This document shows positions 44,008 through 53,422 of a stretch of 64,000 bases of DNA, piece after piece (position 1 is the first letter of the stretch; each line of letters starts with the position of its first letter). The translations under genes and the position numbers were made by a program. The DNA comes from Paenibacillus_E sp040812395 (GTDB lineage Bacteria > Bacillota > Bacilli > Paenibacillales > NBRC-103111): assembly GCF_040812395.1 (NCBI RefSeq), contig NZ_JBFNXH010000011.1, positions 130,732 to 194,731 on the forward strand, in the 5' to 3' direction. Below the pieces are notes generated by a model. That model ran no database searches and was not told the DNA's origin. It was given only the letters and a program-made list of their open reading frames with translations.

Positions 44008-44778
44008 ATGGAGTACCCAAGTTTAGACATGCTATTCTTTTTAATAGGCGCCGGTTTTTTGGCCGCTTTTATCGACTCAGTCGTAGGCGGCGGCGGTCTC
44101 ATATCTCTTCCTGCCCTGCTTTTCGCCGGTCTTCCCCCCGTATTCGGACTAGGGACGAATAAGCTCGGCGGGACCATGTCCTCGCTCACAAGCACGAGCT
44201 CTTTTTTGTTATCCAAAAAAGTAAATATGAAGCTTGCCGCTTGTCTATTCCCCTTATCCTTTGTTGGCGCGATATTAGGCACCTATACGGTCAAACAAAT
44301 TCCCTCTGATTTCCTCAAGCCGCTCGTCGTCTGTATGCTGGTTGCCGTTACCATTTATACGTTAATCAAGAAAAATTGGGGAGCTGCCTCCACCTACAGC
44401 GGTTTGACAAGCAAGACAGTCACTCTGCTTGTTGTCGGTGCTCTCGCCATCGGTTTCTATGACGGCTTTTTCGGACCGGGCGCTGGGTCGTTCCTCATCT
44501 TCTTGTTCCTCATGGTTGGCTTTGATTTCGTAGGCGCATCCGCGAATGCGAAAGTGCTCAATTTGGCAAGCAATATGGCAAGTCTTGGGACTTTTCTCCT
44601 GATGAAGTCAGTCAATTGGTACTATGGATTGCCTATGGGCATCGCTATGATCGCCGGCGCGCTGATCGGCTCTCAAGTGGCCATTCGCAAGGGCAGCGCC
44701 TTCGTAAAGCCGTTGTTCATACTGGTTACCGTGCTGCTTATCGGCAAACAAGTGTGGACACTGATCTTCCATAGTTAG
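44008..44778 (+). CDS. TSUP family permease (TauE/SafE type)
   Basis: A 256-residue membrane protein with seven to eight helices and two TSUP repeats: FLAAFIDSVVGGGGLISLPA and FYDGFFGPGAGSFLIFLFLM carry the conserved glycine-rich motifs of PF01925. Members export or import sulfite, sulfoacetate, organosulfur compounds or small anions. AAGGAG lies 9 nt before the ATG. It is divergent from the LacI gene with a 219-nt spacer holding several short dyads (for example GTAGC/GCTAC near 43958-43974). Confidence 0.88.
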   Translation: MEYPSLDMLFFLIGAGFLAAFIDSVVGGGGLISLPALLFAGLPPVFGLGTNKLGGTMSSLTSTSSFLLSKKVNMKLAACLFPLSFVGAILGTYTVKQIPSDFLKPLVVCMLVAVTIYTLIKKNWGAASTYSGLTSKTVTLLVVGALAIGFYDGFFGPGAGSFLIFLFLMVGFDFVGASANAKVLNLASNMASLGTFLLMKSVNWYYGLPMGIAMIAGALIGSQVAIRKGSAFVKPLFILVTVLLIGKQVWTLIFHS

Positions 44779-44925
44779 TCTGTATGGCCATGTCAATATT
44801 TTACACTAAACGTATCACTATAATCTGTGTTCGGTCTTAAACAAGTTCCTTTATACTATGAGAAGCATGTCGAATAGTCTGTATGACTATGAAATCAGAA
44901 CTTCAAGTAGGAGAGAGGAGCCAGC

Positions 44926-45810
44926 ATGTTTAAGAAAAATAAAGCAAGCGAGTGGCTTCAGCAAATCGTTTTTGTCGGACCGGGACAACTGTTCTTTATG
45001 GTTGTCGTCCTCATTCCATTTTTGCTGGGCTTTTATTACTCATTTACCGATTGGAACGGCCTAGACTTGAACAAAGCCAACTGGACTGGCCTGTACAATT
45101 TCAAAAGAATCATGTCAGACGAGAATTTCTGGAGTTCCTTATGGTTTACAATTCGCTTTACAGTCGTAACCGTTATTATTGTTAATGTGCTAGCCTTTTT
45201 CCTGGCGCTTCTTCTGATTAAGCCAATCAAGACAAGGAAAGTGCTGCGGACTGTTTTCTTCATGCCGAATGTCATCGGCGGCATTTTACTCGGGTACATC
45301 TGGCAGTTTATTTTTACGAAGGGCTTTAATACTGTCGGTGAAATCACTCACCTGCCCTTTTTCGAATTGCCTTGGCTAGGCACTTCAACAACCGCCTTCT
45401 GGGGCATTGTTATTGTCTTTATTTGGCAGACTGCGGGTTACATGATGGTCATCTACATCGCAGCGCTGGCCGGCATGCCGAAGGATTTGGTAGAAGCCGC
45501 ACATATTGACGGTGCGAACTGGTGGCAGATGCTTCGATCGATCTTCATTCCTCTGATCATGCCTGCAATTACCATCTGCTTGTTTTTGACCATTTCCAAC
45601 GCGTTCAAAACCTTCGATCTCAACCTTTCCTTAACCAATGGTGGACCGGGAACCTCTACGAACTCACTTGCTTTTAACATCTACACCGAGGCCTTAAGGA
45701 ACAATCGTTATGGATTAGGTACCGCTAAAGCCATGCTCTTCTTCGTCGGCGTATCCTTGATTACAGTAACGCAAGTATGGATAACCAAGCGCAAGGAGGT
45801 AGAAGCATAG
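44926..45810 (+). CDS. Carbohydrate ABC transporter permease (MalF type)
   Basis: A 294-residue permease with six helices. PGQLFFMVVVLIPFLLGFYY marks the first helix and the EAA loop is DLVEAAHIDGANWWQMLRSI. FDLNLSLTNGGPGTSTNSLA is the usual C-terminal loop of CUT1 MalF proteins. AGGAG lies 6 nt before the ATG. It is the first gene of the importer operon; its stop overlaps the next start (TAGTG). Confidence 0.92.
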   Translation: MFKKNKASEWLQQIVFVGPGQLFFMVVVLIPFLLGFYYSFTDWNGLDLNKANWTGLYNFKRIMSDENFWSSLWFTIRFTVVTVIIVNVLAFFLALLLIKPIKTRKVLRTVFFMPNVIGGILLGYIWQFIFTKGFNTVGEITHLPFFELPWLGTSTTAFWGIVIVFIWQTAGYMMVIYIAALAGMPKDLVEAAHIDGANWWQMLRSIFIPLIMPAITICLFLTISNAFKTFDLNLSLTNGGPGTSTNSLAFNIYTEALRNNRYGLGTAKAMLFFVGVSLITVTQVWITKRKEVEA

Positions 45811-46649
45811 TGGAAAAGGTTGAAAAGTATACATCCCGTTTAGTTTTATTTGAAGTTATCGCTATTCTTCTAGGCTTGATCTTCTTAGTGCCCTTTTACT
45901 TAGTGCTTTCTAACTCCGTGAAAACTTTGAGAGAGATTCTGGTCGATGCCGCATCATTCCCAAGCATTTTTCATTGGTCCAATTATGCAAAGGTATGGGA
46001 AATCATTAATTTTCCATCCGTGATGTTCAATTCCTTACAAATTACTGTTATTAGCGTAGCGGGGATCGTTCTCTTAAGTGCAATGACAGCTTATCGCCTG
46101 GTACGCAGACCAAGCCTTTATAACAAACTATTATTCACTGCTTTTATAGCATCCATGATTATTCCGTTCCAATCCGTTATGCTACAGCTTGTGCGGATAA
46201 CTAGTTTGCTCGGATTGCGCGGAAGTTTAGCGGGAATTGTAGTCTGTTACCTGGGATTTGGAATGGCTTTATCCGTATTTTTATTTCATGGTTTTATCAA
46301 AACAGTCCCCTTAGAAGTAGAAGAAGCTGCTGTAATGGATGGCTGCTCACCTTACGGCGTATTCTTTAGAATTGTATTTCCACTCCTGCGTCCAATTATG
46401 GTAACTGTAATCATATTGAACTGTCTCTGGATTTGGAATGACTACTTGCTACCGGTACTGGTTATTGGAAGCAATCACGATTTGACGACGATCCCGCTTG
46501 CTGTTACGAGATTCTTCGGACAATATACCAAGCAATGGGATATGGCTTTGCCAGGACTCGCTATCGGCGTTACACCTATTATCGTGTTCTTCCTATTCTT
46601 GCAGAAATATATCGTAGAGGGAATCACATCGGGTTCAGTAAAAGGTTAA
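45810..46649 (+). CDS. Carbohydrate ABC transporter permease (MalG type)
   Basis: A 279-residue permease with six helices. The EAA loop is LEVEEAAVMDGCSPYGVFFR and the C-terminus QKYIVEGITSGSVKG is typical of CUT1 MalG subunits. The GTG at 45810 has AAGGAGG 10 nt upstream and overlaps the TAG stop of the preceding gene. No ATPase gene is nearby, so a shared MsmX-type ATPase is likely. Confidence 0.92.
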   Translation: MEKVEKYTSRLVLFEVIAILLGLIFLVPFYLVLSNSVKTLREILVDAASFPSIFHWSNYAKVWEIINFPSVMFNSLQITVISVAGIVLLSAMTAYRLVRRPSLYNKLLFTAFIASMIIPFQSVMLQLVRITSLLGLRGSLAGIVVCYLGFGMALSVFLFHGFIKTVPLEVEEAAVMDGCSPYGVFFRIVFPLLRPIMVTVIILNCLWIWNDYLLPVLVIGSNHDLTTIPLAVTRFFGQYTKQWDMALPGLAIGVTPIIVFFLFLQKYIVEGITSGSVKG

Positions 46650-46728
46650 TCAACATCTTCCACCTTTTAGGTCAACATCGTAGGTGGTTGATTCTGGAAA
46701 ACATGTTTAAAATGAGCTGTAAGGGAAA

Positions 46729-46742
46729 GGAAAGCGGTTTCG
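46729..46742 (+). promoter_or_regulatory. Candidate cre site before the binding-protein gene
   Basis: GGAAAGCGGTTTCG agrees with the CcpA consensus TGWAANCGNTWWCA except at the two outer bases and lies 54 nt before the start at 46796, in the 146-nt gap after the permease genes. It could set a separate promoter for the binding protein. Confidence 0.35.
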
Positions 46743-46795
46743 TAATACGAAAACACGTACTTTCTTATACTAAACAATTATTGGGAGGGTTTTAC

Positions 46796-48100
46796 ATGAA
46801 GAAAAGACTTACCATTCTTACGCTTGCTGCCGGTATGGTTTTCACGATTACAGGCTGCGGCAATACGGCTGCACCAGCTACCAGCACAACACCAGCCGCT
46901 ACACAAGCAGCAGGAGCTGCGAGCACAGCTACACCAGCGGCTAAGAAAGATGTATCCATTAAAGTCTATCAATTGAAAGTTGAAATTGCTGATGCATTGA
47001 AAAAAATGGCTGATGACTACGAAAAAGAAACTGGCGTTAAAGTTATTATCGAAACTCACGGCGGTGGCGAGGACTACAGCGCGTTGTTGAAAGCTGAACT
47101 TGCTTCCGGTTCCGAGCCAGAAATTTACAACAACCTTGGTTTCAGCAACATGACTCCTTACATGGATCGCGCTGTTGAACTCACTAATGAGCCTTGGGCT
47201 AAAGATTTGCTTGATGCTGCAAAAGCTCCTGTAACTTTTAACGGCAAACTTTACGGTATGCCTGAGAACGTTGAAGGCTACGGTTTGATCTATAACAAAG
47301 ATTTGTTCGCTAAAGCAGGCATTACTGATACGCCAAAAACACTTTCCCAACTGACAGAAGCTACTAAAAAATTGCAAGCTGCAGGTATTACTCCTTTCGA
47401 AACAACGAATGAGTGGTGGTCCCTTGGTATTCACTTGGTCAACGTAGCTTTGGCTAGCCAACCAGACCCAGCGCAATACATCGAAGACTTGAAATCCGGC
47501 AAAGCAACAATCAAAGGCAACAAACAGTTCGAAGATTGGATCAAATTGGTTGATTTGATTTTCAACAACGCACAAAAGAACAAGCTGACTACAGACTACG
47601 CAACACAAGTAGCTGATTTCGCAGCTGGTAAAGCGGCTATGCTTCAACAAGGTAACTGGGTACAAGGCGACATCGATAAAGTCAATGCTAAATTGAACCT
47701 TGGCGTATTGCCATTGCCTATCGATGACAAAGAAGGTCACGTGCTTCTCGGCGTACCTAACAACTGGATCGTTAACAGCAAATCCAAAAACCCTGAAGAA
47801 GCTAAAAAATTCTTGAACTGGATGGTTACTTCCGAAAAAGGTAAAAAATACTTGACTCAAGAATTCAAATTTATGCCAGCTGTTAAGAACATTACTGCAA
47901 CTCCTGAACAAATCGGTCAAGTCGCTGCAGCTCTGCAAACACAAGCTCCTACTGCTTTGGGCTGGCACTTCGCTCGCTTCCCAGACGGTATCACACAAGG
48001 CTTTGGTGCAGCAATGCAAGAATACCAAGGCGGCAAAATCAACAAAGATCAATTGTTTGAAAAACTTGATAAATCCATCCAAACTATCGTTAAAAAATAA
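46796..48100 (+). CDS. Sugar ABC transporter substrate-binding lipoprotein
   Basis: A 434-residue lipoprotein: signal MKKRLTILTLAAGMVFTITG with lipobox ITGC (Cys21), an Ala/Thr/Pro linker and a family 1 solute-binding fold (LKKMADDYEKETGVKVIIET; LYGMPENVEGYGLIYNKDLF; AAMLQQGNWVQGDIDKVNAK). The codon usage is strongly biased to AAA, GAA, CAA, GCT and GTT, unlike the neighbours, which suggests very high expression. GGGAGG lies 8 nt before the ATG. The order permease-permease-binding protein is reversed from the usual order. A strong terminator follows. Confidence 0.92.
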   Translation: MKKRLTILTLAAGMVFTITGCGNTAAPATSTTPAATQAAGAASTATPAAKKDVSIKVYQLKVEIADALKKMADDYEKETGVKVIIETHGGGEDYSALLKAELASGSEPEIYNNLGFSNMTPYMDRAVELTNEPWAKDLLDAAKAPVTFNGKLYGMPENVEGYGLIYNKDLFAKAGITDTPKTLSQLTEATKKLQAAGITPFETTNEWWSLGIHLVNVALASQPDPAQYIEDLKSGKATIKGNKQFEDWIKLVDLIFNNAQKNKLTTDYATQVADFAAGKAAMLQQGNWVQGDIDKVNAKLNLGVLPLPIDDKEGHVLLGVPNNWIVNSKSKNPEEAKKFLNWMVTSEKGKKYLTQEFKFMPAVKNITATPEQIGQVAAALQTQAPTALGWHFARFPDGITQGFGAAMQEYQGGKINKDQLFEKLDKSIQTIVKK

Positions 48101-48108
48101 TTACAGCC

Positions 48109-48155
48109 AAGACCATTCCTTAAGCCTTCGTGCTTAGGGAATGGTCTTTTCTTTT
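48109..48155 (+). terminator. Strong terminator after the sugar importer operon
   Basis: AAGACCATTCC (48109-48119) pairs with GGAATGGTCTT (48138-48148), extended inward by TAAGC/GCTTA around a CTTCGT loop, followed by a T-rich tail. Confidence 0.92.
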
Positions 48156-48188
48156 CCTTACTTATCGATTCCGGCCTATTATAATTAC

Positions 48189-49415
48189 TTACCTTTTCCC
48201 ACTGCGATTTTCAACCTTCACCTTTGATTTTGCTGGTATATGAATGTTAATTTTTATATTTTTAATATGATTATTGAAAGAAAGAACGCAATTGACCTCG
48301 CCGTTCCCTTTATTCATGAATCTGCCCCTCCCCGGACTATGAAAATTATTGAAAATGGATTTGTAATCGTCGTCATCATTTAGCTCTATCCATTCTGCAT
48401 ATAATTTGTCCAGCGTTTCCTGCGTATAAGGCTTGTCAACAGCTGCTTTTGTAGGGTTCTCTATAATCCTATCTGCCAACAAGGCATTAAACCCGTCATA
48501 AGATAATTTACGCATCAGCGCTTTCAATCTCTCTTTATATTCGTTTTGTTCACTTTTCAGTTCTTCATTTTTGTTAGCAAAGTCTTCTAAACGCTCGCCC
48601 CGTTTCTGCATCTCAATCTTAAAGACTACGCGCTCGACTCGTTCCTCAAACAATTTAATTTTATCCAGTTCATCTTCATCAAATGCGAGTTCTTCTTCTG
48701 CATCATCCTTTTTTTCTAACTCACCTAATTCCATTTCAGCGTCTAAAGTGCCCTCTATCTCATCTTTATTGTTTTGCTTTAATTCTTTGATCTTATCTAT
48801 ACGTTCATCAATTTCTTTATAGGTAACCTCCTCCTCAAGATAACCTTCTGATTTTAAAAGCTGATCTTTATAGAGAGATAGCTTGCTGCTCATTTCGTCC
48901 AATTTGGCTTCATTTTTACTATACTGAGATTGTATTTCTTTTCTTTTATAGACTCTTATATGGTCTAAAAGATCTTCGTTACTATCAATCTTACGTTCCG
49001 TCATATCCCTGGTTAACTGACCCACTGTTCTTTTATATGTAGCTAGCGCCGGATAATGCAGACGCTCTTCGTCTGACAATTTGCTTTCGGCCACATGGAC
49101 TACTTTTCCTAATCCTTTCTTGGGATTAAAAGTCAACTTTCTCTGGACAACAGGAGTATTTAAGAAAGAGCCGCTTTTTGTTTGCAGATCAGGTTTTGGT
49201 CTTGTCGAGGTTGGCTTTGCAGACAGATTCTGCATGAGTTGCGTCACTCCGCGATTTCCGATTGTTCTTTGCAGTTGGGAGATTGTTGACGGCGTCAGGC
49301 TTTGGAGGCGATCAATAGGTCCATTGGAGAGAGAGACTTCTTTCTCAGTGTGATTAGAATCTTGGTTAGTTAGCTTCGTATGGGACCTGCTTCCGTTAAC
49401 CGGCTGTTGATGCAT
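48189..49415 (-). CDS. LQRTIGNR-motif protein with central coiled coil, unknown function
   Basis: A 408-residue protein with no signal peptide. The N-terminal 80 residues are disordered-looking and hold LQRTIGNRGVTQLMQ (48-62) and then PVVQRKL (88-94). I recall this LQRxxGNRxV element from DUF4157-type and contractile-injection-system-linked proteins of soil bacteria. Residues 155-300 are a highly charged coiled coil with an extreme Glu/Asp patch. The last 60 residues (GRGRFMNKGNGEVNCVLSFN) form a small beta-rich basic domain. It lies 25 nt downstream of the methyltransferase-TPR gene, so the two probably form an operon. Cargo or effector function is inference. Confidence 0.7.
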   Translation of the reverse strand: MHQQPVNGSRSHTKLTNQDSNHTEKEVSLSNGPIDRLQSLTPSTISQLQRTIGNRGVTQLMQNLSAKPTSTRPKPDLQTKSGSFLNTPVVQRKLTFNPKKGLGKVVHVAESKLSDEERLHYPALATYKRTVGQLTRDMTERKIDSNEDLLDHIRVYKRKEIQSQYSKNEAKLDEMSSKLSLYKDQLLKSEGYLEEEVTYKEIDERIDKIKELKQNNKDEIEGTLDAEMELGELEKKDDAEEELAFDEDELDKIKLFEERVERVVFKIEMQKRGERLEDFANKNEELKSEQNEYKERLKALMRKLSYDGFNALLADRIIENPTKAAVDKPYTQETLDKLYAEWIELNDDDDYKSIFNNFHSPGRGRFMNKGNGEVNCVLSFNNHIKNIKINIHIPAKSKVKVENRSGKR

Positions 49416-49440
49416 GGATATGTGAAGCCTCCTTATTGAA

Positions 49441-51006
49441 TCAATGTTCGACTGATGATGCTAACCTTTTTTTGAGAGCCTGTGCTTCAGCATGCGTCGG
49501 TTTGATCTCCAGGCATTTATCCAAAAAAATCTCCGCCTGCAGATCATTCTCAATTCGGTAGTAGCATGCGGCTATATTATAAAAAACAGAGTAGTTGCCT
49601 CCATACCCACTAATAGATTGATTAAACATGGCGATAGCATCCGTGTAGTCATCCATTTGATAGAGCAGCAAACCGAGGTCGAAGGCCAAGTCATATTTCT
49701 CACCTATCGGATAATATCTCTCCCATACGGAGTGGATCATGTGTTTCATATCGATTTTCTCGGATTCCGAGCAGTTGGGTAACAGGATAAGCAGACGGGG
49801 AATATACGGTTTGAAAAAGTGGGCGTCATACAAGCTCAGACGAATTAACGAGAAAAACAGGCTGATCTCGATATCCTTCATATGCTGATTGCAAAATTTT
49901 TTGACATGAAAAAAGTCATCCGGGCCAAAGCTCTCCACAAATTGCTTAAACGCGTGACGCGTATCGCTATAGGCTCCGGCATCGTCAAGCATAAGCACGC
50001 CAACGATATTCAAATGCCGATGAGTATGTTCAGTGGACAAGCAAAGGGAACCGAGTTGACCATAATAGCTGATCATTGCATGGTAATTAACCGTAAGTGA
50101 GATGCTGCCATGGTGAACCAGGGAAGGAATAGGCCGGTGATCGAGGTTCCCAACACGGTGATGTCCTTTATCCGCAGAAAGCAAAAGAAAGCCTTCCGTG
50201 GAAAGCGCGCGTAAACGCTCTAAACATTGAAGTCCAACAGATGGAAATAAAACATAGGACTCTTCTAATTGGTCTCTATAGTCTTCAAGAACAGCATTAA
50301 ATCGTTGATCTTTATATCCAAAAGAGGTCACTGGGGATAGCTGATAATCAAAAGAAAGGTTTCCGAATTGCTCGACCGGAGAAGCTGGCATGGAGGAGGA
50401 TTTCGCAAGTTGAGTAATCACATGGCACTCGAATGCCTGACCATTGGAAAAATAAAAAAGGTCTTGAGGAATTGTATCAAAAAAATAATTGGCAATGATG
50501 AGCAGAGGAGTAGACAAGGAATGGGCAGTGATCGTTCGTTGGGATCTAATTAACTGAATCTCTCTATCATGTTCCGCATCAAATCGCGCAAAATCAAGCA
50601 ATCCCAGCTCGGTAAAGGGACGTAACCGATCATTAGCTTCCCAGAATGAAATGTTTTTCAATGCAAAATCGCTTAATATGTACGTGTAGCCGGGCACCTC
50701 AAACGAAGCTTGTTCACAAAGCTGTTGAAGAAATTGTAGGATCTGAAAGGCCAACCGGCCTGATCCCCCTCCCAGCTCCATGATGTAAATCGGATCGAGG
50801 GTCTGTTTCTTTAATCTAGCCTGGTCTCTTAAAAAGCCAAATATCACCTCAGCATAAGCTTTTGCGATGTAAGGAGTATTCGTAATATAGTGGGGAACCT
50901 CGCCTCCCTGCCAGGCCTTTATACCCTGACTTTCATAATAATCTCGTTGTATGCTCCAGAGCGTGGACTGTGAATAAGGCACTGGTTCATGTACTAGCTT
51001 CCTCAC
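49441..51006 (-). CDS. SAM-dependent methyltransferase-like protein with C-terminal TPRs
   Basis: A 521-residue protein. The N-terminal part has the Rossmann SAM motif YIMELGGGSGRLAFQILQFL (residues 74-93) and a fold recalling the MidA/COG1565 methyltransferases (SDFALKNISFWEANDRLRPF; LIIANYFFDTIPQDLFYF). The C-terminal 100 residues contain TPR-like helical pairs (DYTDAIAMFNQSISGY; NIAACYYRIENDLQAEIFLD). The GTG start has AGAGGTG 7 nt upstream. It could modify or chaperone the protein encoded by the gene directly downstream; that is inference. No close pathway genes are in the window. Confidence 0.78.
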   Translation of the reverse strand: MRKLVHEPVPYSQSTLWSIQRDYYESQGIKAWQGGEVPHYITNTPYIAKAYAEVIFGFLRDQARLKKQTLDPIYIMELGGGSGRLAFQILQFLQQLCEQASFEVPGYTYILSDFALKNISFWEANDRLRPFTELGLLDFARFDAEHDREIQLIRSQRTITAHSLSTPLLIIANYFFDTIPQDLFYFSNGQAFECHVITQLAKSSSMPASPVEQFGNLSFDYQLSPVTSFGYKDQRFNAVLEDYRDQLEESYVLFPSVGLQCLERLRALSTEGFLLLSADKGHHRVGNLDHRPIPSLVHHGSISLTVNYHAMISYYGQLGSLCLSTEHTHRHLNIVGVLMLDDAGAYSDTRHAFKQFVESFGPDDFFHVKKFCNQHMKDIEISLFFSLIRLSLYDAHFFKPYIPRLLILLPNCSESEKIDMKHMIHSVWERYYPIGEKYDLAFDLGLLLYQMDDYTDAIAMFNQSISGYGGNYSVFYNIAACYYRIENDLQAEIFLDKCLEIKPTHAEAQALKKRLASSVEH

Positions 51007-51193
51007 CTATTTTCACCTCTTTTCATACAAATTTTACCACACACAGCTCCGCCTGTCCTGATTATGTAAAGTAAAATTAGCTCGTACTGCCGACTTATCG
51101 AGTATCGAGAAGTCATCTGCGCTTTCTTGCAAATACAAAAACACCTATAATTAAAAAGATGGTTAACTTGTTGGAAATGAGGCAGCTTCCGCT

Positions 51194-53338
51194 ATGAAAA
51201 TACTAGTATTAACCGAAAAGCCAAGTGTGGCCAAAGAAATCGCCCGCGTCCTTGGCTGCAATCAAAAGCAAAAACATCACTTCGAAGGTCCCAAGTACGT
51301 TGTCACCTGGGCACTGGGCCATCTTGTGACCCTTGCCGAGCCCGACGATTACGATGCCAAGTATAAAACTTGGAATCTTGAAGACCTTCCGATTATTCCC
51401 GATCGGATGAAGCTTAAAGTTATTAAAGAAACTTCGCAGCAATACCGTGCGATTGAACAGCTCAGCCGGCGCAATGACCTCGCGGAGCTAGTCATTGCAA
51501 CCGATGCTGGGCGCGAAGGCGAACTCGTCGCGCGCTGGATTATGGAGCTGATCCGTTGGAAAAAGCCGTTTAAACGGCTTTGGATTTCGTCGCAGACGGA
51601 TCAAGCGATTCGCGACGGCTTCGCACAGCTGAAGCCGGGCACGGACTATAACCGGCTGTTTCAAGCAGCCGTGTGCCGTTCTGAGGCCGATTGGCTTATC
51701 GGCCTCAATGTGACGCGCGCGCTGACCAGCAAGTTCGGCGCGTCGTTGTCCGCTGGGCGCGTACAGACGCCCACGCTGGCCATGATGATGAATCGCGAAA
51801 AGGAAATTCGCGAATTTCGCTCAGACCCTTACTGGCTGATCGAAGCCGATCTGGGAACCTTCCGCGCCAGCTGGCGGGACCCGAAGTCAGGCGATCCGCG
51901 CATCTTCGATCGTGAGCGCGCGGATGCGCTCACGGCGAAGATACAGGGCCAGAACGGTAAAATTACGCAGGTGCAGCAATCTGAAAAGCAGATCCCCCAC
52001 CCGCTGGCCTACGATCTGACCGAACTGCAGCGGGACGCCAACCGCAAGTTCGGCTTTTCAGCCAAACAGACGTCAAATGTGCTCCAGCGCCTGTACGAGC
52101 AGTACAAATTGGTCACCTATCCGCGAACCGATTCACGGTATTTGACCTCCGATATGGTGCCCACCTTGCTCGGAAGAGTTAAGGGCGCAGCGATTGGACC
52201 TTATGCGGCGCTTGCCGCCCCTTTCATTCGCAAGCCTTTGACGATTACCAAACGCATAGTCGACGATAGCAAAGTAAGCGATCACCATGCCATTATTCCT
52301 ACGGGCGAAGCGATTTCATTAGCTACCTTGAGCGCGGATGAACGCCGCTTGTACGATCTAATCGTACGAAGATTCCTTGCTCTGTTTTACGGGCCTTGCC
52401 GATATGATGAGACCAAGCTTACGGTCGAAATCGCGGGAGAGAGGCTTTACGCTTCAGGTAAAGTCATTAAGCAGGCAGGCTGGAAAGACGTCTACGGAGC
52501 TTCGGACTTCTCCGATCCGGATCGTGAAGAGACTGAAGCCGAAGACGATGCTTCTCAGCTGCTTCCTCAAGCCAAAGCCACGGACACGGTAAACGTCAAG
52601 AGTAGCCGCCAGTTGAGCCGCCATACGAAACCGCCCGCCCGTTATAACGAAGCCTCCTTGCTGTCGCAGATGGAGAAGCATAGTCTGGGCACGCCCGCTA
52701 CACGAGCGGACATCATTGAAAAGCTAGTATCATCCGACACAATCGAGCGTCAAGGTTCCGTATTGATGCCAACAGGCAAAGGCGCGCAGCTGATTGAGCT
52801 CGCTTCGGAAGAATTGCGGTCGCCGGAACTTACCGCACGTTGGGAGCTGGAGCTTGATCGAATCTCCAAAGGAAAAGGAAGCATGGAGCAATTCCTCAGC
52901 GGCATTCGAACGAAAGCTGCCGAGCTGGTCAGCGAGATTAAAACGAGTGCGGCTGCCTACAAACCGCATAATTTAACAGGAAGCAAATGTCCGGATTGCG
53001 GAGAATTCCTTCAAGAGGTCAAGGGAAAACGCGGCCGTTACCTTGTTTGTTCAAGCAGGGAATGTTCCTATAAGCGCGAAGCAGACGGTCAGCTTTCCAA
53101 TCGGCGTTGCCCGCAATGTCACAAGAAGATGGAAATTCACACCGGGAAATCAGGCAAGTATTTTCAATGCCGCCCTTGTAATGTGGTTGAAAAGCTGGAA
53201 AATGAAAGTTCAGGCGGCCGCCGCGCATCTGTGAAAGCCAACCGACAGCTCATCGAGAAATTTTCTGACAATTCTCAACTTAACAACAGCCTTGCTGACA
53301 AGCTGCTGGCAGCCCTCCAAGAGAAGAAAAGCGATTAA
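51194..53338 (+). CDS. topB: DNA topoisomerase III
   Basis: A 714-residue type IA topoisomerase. The Toprim domain starts KILVLTEKPSVAKEIARVLG and includes ATDAGREGELVARW (acidic DxGxE residues). The active-site tyrosine is Y309 in LVTYPRTDSRYL. LSAGRVQTPTLAMM is a family block. The C-terminus has two zinc-binding motifs (CPDCGEFLQ with CSSREC; CPQCHKKME with CRPC), as in Bacillus TopB. It relaxes and decatenates DNA via a 5'-phosphotyrosyl link in the cytoplasm. A single gene with its own terminator; the genomic context gives no sign of a plasmid copy. Confidence 0.95.
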   Translation: MKILVLTEKPSVAKEIARVLGCNQKQKHHFEGPKYVVTWALGHLVTLAEPDDYDAKYKTWNLEDLPIIPDRMKLKVIKETSQQYRAIEQLSRRNDLAELVIATDAGREGELVARWIMELIRWKKPFKRLWISSQTDQAIRDGFAQLKPGTDYNRLFQAAVCRSEADWLIGLNVTRALTSKFGASLSAGRVQTPTLAMMMNREKEIREFRSDPYWLIEADLGTFRASWRDPKSGDPRIFDRERADALTAKIQGQNGKITQVQQSEKQIPHPLAYDLTELQRDANRKFGFSAKQTSNVLQRLYEQYKLVTYPRTDSRYLTSDMVPTLLGRVKGAAIGPYAALAAPFIRKPLTITKRIVDDSKVSDHHAIIPTGEAISLATLSADERRLYDLIVRRFLALFYGPCRYDETKLTVEIAGERLYASGKVIKQAGWKDVYGASDFSDPDREETEAEDDASQLLPQAKATDTVNVKSSRQLSRHTKPPARYNEASLLSQMEKHSLGTPATRADIIEKLVSSDTIERQGSVLMPTGKGAQLIELASEELRSPELTARWELELDRISKGKGSMEQFLSGIRTKAAELVSEIKTSAAAYKPHNLTGSKCPDCGEFLQEVKGKRGRYLVCSSRECSYKREADGQLSNRRCPQCHKKMEIHTGKSGKYFQCRPCNVVEKLENESSGGRRASVKANRQLIEKFSDNSQLNNSLADKLLAALQEKKSD

Positions 53339-53354
53339 TCCCAATAACAACAAA

Positions 53355-53382
53355 ACCCATGCGCTGCATCGCATGGGTCTTT
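53355..53382. terminator. Terminator after topB
   Basis: ACCCATGCG and CGCATGGGT pair perfectly around CTGCAT, followed by CTTT and preceded by AAAA. It may serve both topB and the convergent lspA-like gene. Confidence 0.8.
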
Positions 53383-53422
53383 ACTATGATTCATTGCCAA
53401 AGGAACGGCATATGTACAAAGG

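Noticed and set aside
46778..48082. A 434-codon open frame antisense to the whole sugar-binding-protein gene
   Set aside because: It mirrors the strong codon bias of the sense gene, which removes stops on the other strand. Its protein is Phe/Cys/Ser-rich without any domain, while the sense strand has a full lipoprotein fold and ribosome site.
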